Source of the DNA: Lacrimispora sinapis
GTDB taxonomy: Bacteria; Bacillota; Clostridia; Lachnospirales; Lachnospiraceae
Reading direction: 5' to 3'
Assembly: GCF_043633585.1 (NCBI RefSeq)
Contig: NZ_CP141832.1
Coordinates: forward strand, 3,410,001-3,474,000
DNA: 64,000 nucleotides
The notes below the pieces were generated by a model. It was given only the letters and a program-made list of their open reading frames with translations. It ran no database searches and was not told the origin of the DNA. The translations under genes and the position numbers were made by a program. Positions 59,779 to 64,000 of this stretch are shown here, piece after piece (position 1 is the first letter of the stretch; each line of letters begins with the position of its first letter).

Positions 59779-60738
59779 TTATTTTACTTTGATATTACGG
59801 AATGCACCGGCTGCTTTGGAAGCCTTTAGGGCGATTGCTGCATTCATTTCCACTTCACCCGTCTTTACTGCTCCTGCTGTGTTAAAGTCAGGAAGCCAGG
59901 TCTGCACGGGTGCTACTCCTGCAAATGACACACCGTGGAGTCCGTCCAGCGCCAGCCTTGCCGCAAAAAGGGATGTGGTTCCGTTGGTTGCGTCAATGCC
60001 TACGACCTCATCATTGGTCCCTGGCTTTGTTCCAAGATCCACAAACGGAATGTTTCCATAGGATTCCACGTTGGTCCCCCAGTCAGTCTTTGTTACCTGA
60101 TACATAGAAGCACGCCTTGCACAGGCTCTCAGCTTAGAAATCAATTTGGTATTGCCGGCAATGAAAGACGGCTCTCCATCAAGACCACGAAGGAATTCAT
60201 CTAACATATCTAGGAAGTACTGAAAGTTATCCGTCACCAACTCGGAGGTGGATAAATCAATGACGGATTCACCTGCATTATACTCCGTGGAACTTCCAGT
60301 CAAGGCTTTGTCCAGACCATCAAAAGCGTTACTGTCTACCGCACTGTCACCGTTAATAAACGTATCATTAAATAATGCCTGGGCTGCCTTAATTTTCTGG
60401 GACTGCTGTAAGTCAATTTCAGATACGATACCGCCCATATTGGCAATCACACGATCAATTTGATAGGATCCACCAAATACCTTGATATCAACAGAATGAC
60501 GTTCCTTAATAACCTCTTGGGGCGTATATTCCTTATTAATCTCACGGAACTGGGCTGTAGGCTGTGTTTTCAGCCTGGTGTAAGAATAAGTTGGGGTTGC
60601 TCCGCCTCCGGTTGGGGATACGGCATCATCAAAGATAATATGATCCAGAATCCAGTTGGATTTCCTGAATTCATCAATCACCCCGATCTGCAGGTCATCC
60701 TGCACATTTTTTCTTGCTTCTTCTAACGTAATAGCCAT
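59779..60738 (-). CDS. major capsid protein
   Basis: 319 aa. MAITLEEARKNVQDDLQIGVIDEFRK, with the HK97-type beta and spine helix core and an alpha-helical E-loop region; KVFGGSYQIDRVIANMGGIVSE and GLHGVSFAGVAPVQTWLPDF are typical of this group. Preceded by the scaffold gene in usual order. No maturation protease is present in the window, so the scaffold gene is separate. Confidence 0.92.
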   Translation of the reverse strand: MAITLEEARKNVQDDLQIGVIDEFRKSNWILDHIIFDDAVSPTGGGATPTYSYTRLKTQPTAQFREINKEYTPQEVIKERHSVDIKVFGGSYQIDRVIANMGGIVSEIDLQQSQKIKAAQALFNDTFINGDSAVDSNAFDGLDKALTGSSTEYNAGESVIDLSTSELVTDNFQYFLDMLDEFLRGLDGEPSFIAGNTKLISKLRACARRASMYQVTKTDWGTNVESYGNIPFVDLGTKPGTNDEVVGIDATNGTTSLFAARLALDGLHGVSFAGVAPVQTWLPDFNTAGAVKTGEVEMNAAIALKASKAAGAFRNIKVK

Positions 60739-60758
60739 AGTTATTCATCTCCTTAATT

Positions 60759-61367
60759 TTATTTAGATGGCATCTGCGCCTGAAGTGCTGCTTCAATGGC
60801 GGATTTCATATTTACCTTTCCATCATCGGTTTTGGTTCCTCCCTGGGAGGACTGCTGACCGGGAACACCAAGAGGACGGAAGCCTGGCTTCGGATCTGTA
60901 CCTGGCTTAGTCTCTTTAAACAGGAAAGGCTTTGATTCCTTGATGGATTTTAGCTGCTCCTCCAAGCCGGTTACTTTCCCATCATCTGAAAGAATCAGCT
61001 TAGACTTATCAAATAAGCCTGCCACCAGATCTGCATCCTGAGCAGACTCGGCAATGGCCAGCTTAATAGCAGTAGAAAGTTTCAACTCTTTCATGTCTGC
61101 TTCATTTTTCTCTACGGCCGCTCTGTTCTCTGCCTGCAAAGTTTCAATCTGTTTTTTCAGTTCCGCATTGTCCCCACTGTTTTTCTTTAAATCTTCCAGC
61201 TGCTTATCCCTGTCCTTGATATCCTTTTCAAGCTGTCCCTTTGCCTGATTGACTGTATCGTAATCAGCTTTAGGTACATAGGATTCCAGTTCCTTTTTTG
61301 AAGCCTCTGCCGCTTTGGCTGCCTGATCCTCGCTGATTCCCAGCGCAATAAAATCTTCTTTTTTCAT
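60759..61367 (-). CDS. phage scaffolding protein (GP20-like)
   Basis: 202 aa from ATG 61367 (AAAGGATGAGATC upstream; a longer frame to 61388 lacks a site). Coiled-coil and charged: LEKDIKDRDKQLEDLKKNSGD, ELKKQIETLQAENRAAVEK. The C-terminal part (FRPLGVPGQQSSQGG) is flexible, ending in SAIEAALQAQM helix. It guides capsid assembly and is then removed. Confidence 0.88.
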   Translation of the reverse strand: MKKEDFIALGISEDQAAKAAEASKKELESYVPKADYDTVNQAKGQLEKDIKDRDKQLEDLKKNSGDNAELKKQIETLQAENRAAVEKNEADMKELKLSTAIKLAIAESAQDADLVAGLFDKSKLILSDDGKVTGLEEQLKSIKESKPFLFKETKPGTDPKPGFRPLGVPGQQSSQGGTKTDDGKVNMKSAIEAALQAQMPSK

Positions 61368-61508
61368 GATCTCATCCTTTCTTTGCAATAAAATAAAGCC
61401 CAGAATATCCTGCGCGCTTTATCTTTAATGATATTTAATTATATCGGATCCTCTCTTATCCGGTGCATACTGCCTCCGATCTGTTGCGACGGTCGCAACT
61501 TTAAACAT
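61368..61508. other. intergenic hairpins between scaffold and minor head genes
   Basis: A perfect hairpin, GTTGCGAC-g-GTCGCAAC-like (about 61481-61497), and another AAAGC...GCTTT (about 61394-61420). No gene. Possibly mRNA processing or partial termination before the highly expressed capsid genes. Confidence 0.5.
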
Positions 61509-62567
61509 TTATCTATTGACTCTATTTTCCCATTCATTAGCTTTAATTTTATATTGCTTCTGATTCTCGCTGTCCAGGGAATACTCTGCCAGCCTGCCAT
61601 ACTTATCTGCCTGCCGCTTGGTATACTGCTGACTCTGCTCCTGCTTGTACTTCTGCTCAATGCCTTTTAGTTCGTCCTTTGTCCAGGTATCTTCTGCTGT
61701 AGAAATGCCAGAAAAATAAGAGGTATGGCTATCCTTGCACCTTGGATGGTAAAGCCCCCTCGCTATGGCAGTACTCATTAGAGGATATGGACCATCACCA
61801 GCTTTTCCTGCTGACCATACATCATCAATCAGGACTTTCCCTACAAAGGGAAGGCACTTAGGGCAGGGATTCCCGCGCTTTGCCACAATAACGGTACTGA
61901 TTCCCCATTCCTGACGCTTCTCCCCTTCTCCCTGCAGGTATGCTCTCTTGCTGGCTGTACGGATTGCCATATCTGCGTAGTCTGTCAGGGTATGACGAGC
62001 ACCATTCTTGTACTCAATACAGTTAAGGCCGCGTGAGAGCATATCCTTGGTGGCCATGTCCACCGCTTTTTCATAGGTTCCGGCCCCAGAATTGGCATAC
62101 ACCTGGGCATTAAAAATGACCTTGCGGTACTGATCATTAGCCATTCGCAAAACTGCTGTTTCCGCTTTTTCCATGTCGTGAGTGGTTGCTTCGATCAGTG
62201 CTTCCAGCTTCCGGGTATTCAGCTTGAAAAACTCTGCCTGCATGGCTGCTGATGCGGGCTTATAGCCCTTAAAGCCGTTTTTAATAGCCCGGAGAATCTG
62301 TGCTTCCTGCTTTAACCCTCCCTTTTGTCTGGCCTGCCAGATCAGCTCTCCGATCTGAACATTGATGTTTTTAAACTGTTTGCTGTATTTTTTCTGGTTC
62401 TCCAGCTTATACTTCTCCAATGCCTTCAGCTGCTCTACCTGCCACATGGACCAATCATATCCCTCTTTCAGTTCCTCGGCCCGGTGCCGATCCATGTTTC
62501 GGATCATGGAAGCGATCAGATTCTGCTCTATGACTTCAAAGGCGGCAGTGATATCATATTCATTCAT
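61509..62567 (-). CDS. phage minor head protein (minor capsid 2 family)
   Basis: 352 aa from ATG 62567 (GGCAGGTGATTCC upstream). The N-terminal region is helical (EELKEGYDWSMWQVEQLKAL); the C-terminal Cys/His part GNPCPKCLPFVGKVLIDDVW and LYHPRCKDSHTSYFSG is the minor head (Phage_min_cap2) signature and may bind zinc. It sits in the head interior, often linked with DNA ejection. The stop of the preceding gene is 4 bp upstream. Confidence 0.88.
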   Translation of the reverse strand: MNEYDITAAFEVIEQNLIASMIRNMDRHRAEELKEGYDWSMWQVEQLKALEKYKLENQKKYSKQFKNINVQIGELIWQARQKGGLKQEAQILRAIKNGFKGYKPASAAMQAEFFKLNTRKLEALIEATTHDMEKAETAVLRMANDQYRKVIFNAQVYANSGAGTYEKAVDMATKDMLSRGLNCIEYKNGARHTLTDYADMAIRTASKRAYLQGEGEKRQEWGISTVIVAKRGNPCPKCLPFVGKVLIDDVWSAGKAGDGPYPLMSTAIARGLYHPRCKDSHTSYFSGISTAEDTWTKDELKGIEQKYKQEQSQQYTKRQADKYGRLAEYSLDSENQKQYKIKANEWENRVNR

Positions 62568-62571
62568 GGAA

Positions 62572-62793
62572 TCACCTGCCATTTGAAAACACTTTGTATC
62601 CTTGCGCCTTAAACTGCCGAGTTAGATTTTTCAAGTGGGTAATACTTTTGCACTTATCGCACCTAAGTTCCGTATATTCCTTCTTTTCAATAGCGTAAAT
62701 GCCGAAAGGAACCTGCTCACTTGCCATCTTCAGGAGTTCCTGGTACTCCGTCAGGCTCATTCTGTACAGGCGGTTCATCACCTTCACTTTCAT
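62572..62793 (-). CDS. small cysteine-pair phage protein
   Basis: 73 aa; the start could be 62793 or the Met at 62778, both inside the end of the portal gene. Motif: ELRCDKCKSITHLKNLTRQF, one Cys pair, not a complete zinc ribbon. Overlaps the portal gene by 77 bp. Unknown. Confidence 0.55.
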   Translation of the reverse strand: MKVKVMNRLYRMSLTEYQELLKMASEQVPFGIYAIEKKEYTELRCDKCKSITHLKNLTRQFKAQGYKVFSNGR

Positions 62794-64000
62794 CCAACTT
62801 CACCCCTTCCGTATTTAGTCCAGGTTCTTCCACCTCAAAGATGCCCTGCTCAATCTTGATCCGCTTTACTTCCTTTGCCTTCTCATCTTCTGTCAGAGTA
62901 TCGCCATACATTTCATCTATGGATTTTTCTATGCTCATGACTCCACTGGTCCTGGCCTTGCCGACCGTCTCCACCACGGTATCGAAGCCGGGGGCGGCAT
63001 ACTCTCCGAATTTAACGGAAACTTCATACTTTCCAGGAGTTTTTTCCTGCATTTGGTCATAAGTCATCATGACTTTACTTACCAGCTCCGGGAGCACCTT
63101 ACAAAGAACCTTAACCAGTGTCCCCCTGGTGTGCATGGTGATTTTCTCTTTTTCTCTTTGGCTATCCGCATTATCTGTCTTTTTCAGGTCAATACCAAGA
63201 GTGGCCGGGGAAATGACACCTTGCAGAACCAGATCCAGAAAGGAAGTATAGCTGTTTAAATACGCTTCATAGGATATCTGTGGCTGAACCACCTCAATTT
63301 TATCGCTATACCCTTCCTTCTTTACTGCACCGATGGCTATGTAATCGTTGTCAAACTCATTCGGTTCAATGAGCTGGCCGGTGTTTGGGTCCCTGGGAAC
63401 CATATCCTCCGGAATGTACCGGTTCACTCTTCCTTTCCTCACTGCATCAAGCCATTGGCTGATCACTTCATCCAAAGCGTCCAGATCATCTGTCTTCCCT
63501 TCAAACAACGCTTTGCCTCGTCCCTTCCACTTGCTTGAAGTGAAGAAGATAAGGGGCACACCCATGATGTAATCTCCATCATAAGCAGTATCTTCATATA
63601 TCGCTGTTTCCGAAAGAGTATTAAGTGGAATTTCCCCGCCTCCATCATCAAAGAGTTTATAAAGCACGTACCCTTTCCCGTAAGTCTCCTCTAAGCGGTA
63701 TTCCTTCTCTTTGTTATCCGGATACGAGTAATTCGTGGAGAAGACAATCTCGGTCAGCCTGCCACGTTGGTATTTGTACTCCACCCGATCCGCTTCGTAA
63801 AATTCTATAATCGGATATTTACTGACCTGATCCAGACTTATTTTAAAGGCACCGTCACCGGCTGACAGAGCACCGGCCACCGCTTCTCCCAGGAGTCCTT
63901 CAAAGTTGTTATCCTCTGCAATCTCATCCCATAGTTCCTTCAAAGGTTGATTGTCTCCTTTTTCTCCAAAACTGATATCATTCAGATCTGCGGTTATGAT
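62717..64000 (-). CDS. phage portal protein (SPP1 gp6-like), N-terminus beyond window
   Basis: The frame is open to the window edge (at least 427 codons; residues before the TTG at 63943 read ITADLNDISFGEKGDNQP, so the real start is outside). It has a typical portal body: YEADRVEYKYQRGRLTEIVF, PLIFFTSSKWKGRGKALFEG, LDALDEVISQWLDAVRKG. The C-terminal tail is acidic. It forms the dodecameric vertex through which DNA is packed. Terminase genes should lie further right. Confidence 0.9.
   Translation of the reverse strand: MITADLNDISFGEKGDNQPLKELWDEIAEDNNFEGLLGEAVAGALSAGDGAFKISLDQVSKYPIIEFYEADRVEYKYQRGRLTEIVFSTNYSYPDNKEKEYRLEETYGKGYVLYKLFDDGGGEIPLNTLSETAIYEDTAYDGDYIMGVPLIFFTSSKWKGRGKALFEGKTDDLDALDEVISQWLDAVRKGRVNRYIPEDMVPRDPNTGQLIEPNEFDNDYIAIGAVKKEGYSDKIEVVQPQISYEAYLNSYTSFLDLVLQGVISPATLGIDLKKTDNADSQREKEKITMHTRGTLVKVLCKVLPELVSKVMMTYDQMQEKTPGKYEVSVKFGEYAAPGFDTVVETVGKARTSGVMSIEKSIDEMYGDTLTEDEKAKEVKRIKIEQGIFEVEEPGLNTEGVKLDESEGDEPPVQNEPDGVPGTPEDGK

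Noticed and set aside
46056..64000. Diversity-generating retroelement acting on the fibre gene
   Set aside because: No reverse transcriptase or template repeat was seen near the fibre genes in the window.

Overview
The window looks like chromosomal DNA of a gut- or soil-type Lachnospiraceae clostridium. A Lacrimispora/Clostridium saccharolyticum-like organism is my best guess, inferred from gene families and not from a marker gene. It has a SAM-I riboswitch before metK, a VanR/VanS-style two-component pair, a beta-glucoside PTS operon, a choline glycyl-radical microcompartment locus and a resident prophage. Nearly every gene is on the minus strand, so operons read from high to low coordinates.

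1-20.3 kb, host genes: two Gfo/Idh/MocA sugar oxidoreductases facing an AraC regulator; a DUF6062-like protein; a beta-glucoside unit (zinc dehydrogenase, EIIBCA permease, GH1 6-phospho-glucosidase) preceded by two LacI-type operator-like sites; a response regulator/histidine kinase pair; metK under a SAM riboswitch; murA; two paralogous sugar nucleotidyltransferases; a large membrane-anchored protein; a Pro/Gly/Trp repeat protein; and an AtpI-like membrane protein.

20.4-36.9 kb, type I choline utilisation (cut) microcompartment of the GRM class. CutC (glycyl radical choline trimethylamine-lyase) and its activase CutD split choline into trimethylamine and acetaldehyde. An aldehyde dehydrogenase, a PduL-type phosphotransacylase and an iron alcohol dehydrogenase turn acetaldehyde into acetyl-CoA, acetyl-phosphate and ethanol. 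Seven BMC-domain shell proteins and one EutN-type pentamer enclose them, with EutJ-, EutP-, EutQ- and EutT-like accessories. A MerR regulator lies upstream, and MerR-type promoters with long spacers and dyads precede both merR and the operon. Notable points are a second aldehyde dehydrogenase with Ser in place of the catalytic Cys, a decayed second copy of the operon's permease, and nearly identical shell genes at the two ends.

37-41 kb: thioredoxin, a membrane-anchored unknown and a YhgE/Pip protein.

41.2-64 kb, siphovirus-like prophage. From the right edge it runs portal, minor head, scaffold, capsid, connectors, major tail protein, tail chaperones, tape measure, distal tail, tail-tip, fibres, Tad2-type anti-defence protein, XkdX, XhlA, holin, endolysin. 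The left end is complex: a 1.28-kb cassette (Cys/Asn-rich mini-protein plus endolysin) is present twice, separated by cargo genes, an IS3 fragment, an integrase remnant and a tRNA 3'-end fragment. The best candidate for an undescribed system is a roughly 530-bp segment with 14-bp inverted repeats inside the tail-fibre gene. It carries an alternative fibre C-terminus on the opposite strand that inversion would join exactly in frame. The prophage also shows two candidate programmed frameshifts (tail chaperone and major tail protein) and a secreted 'moron' gene with its own promoter and terminator.
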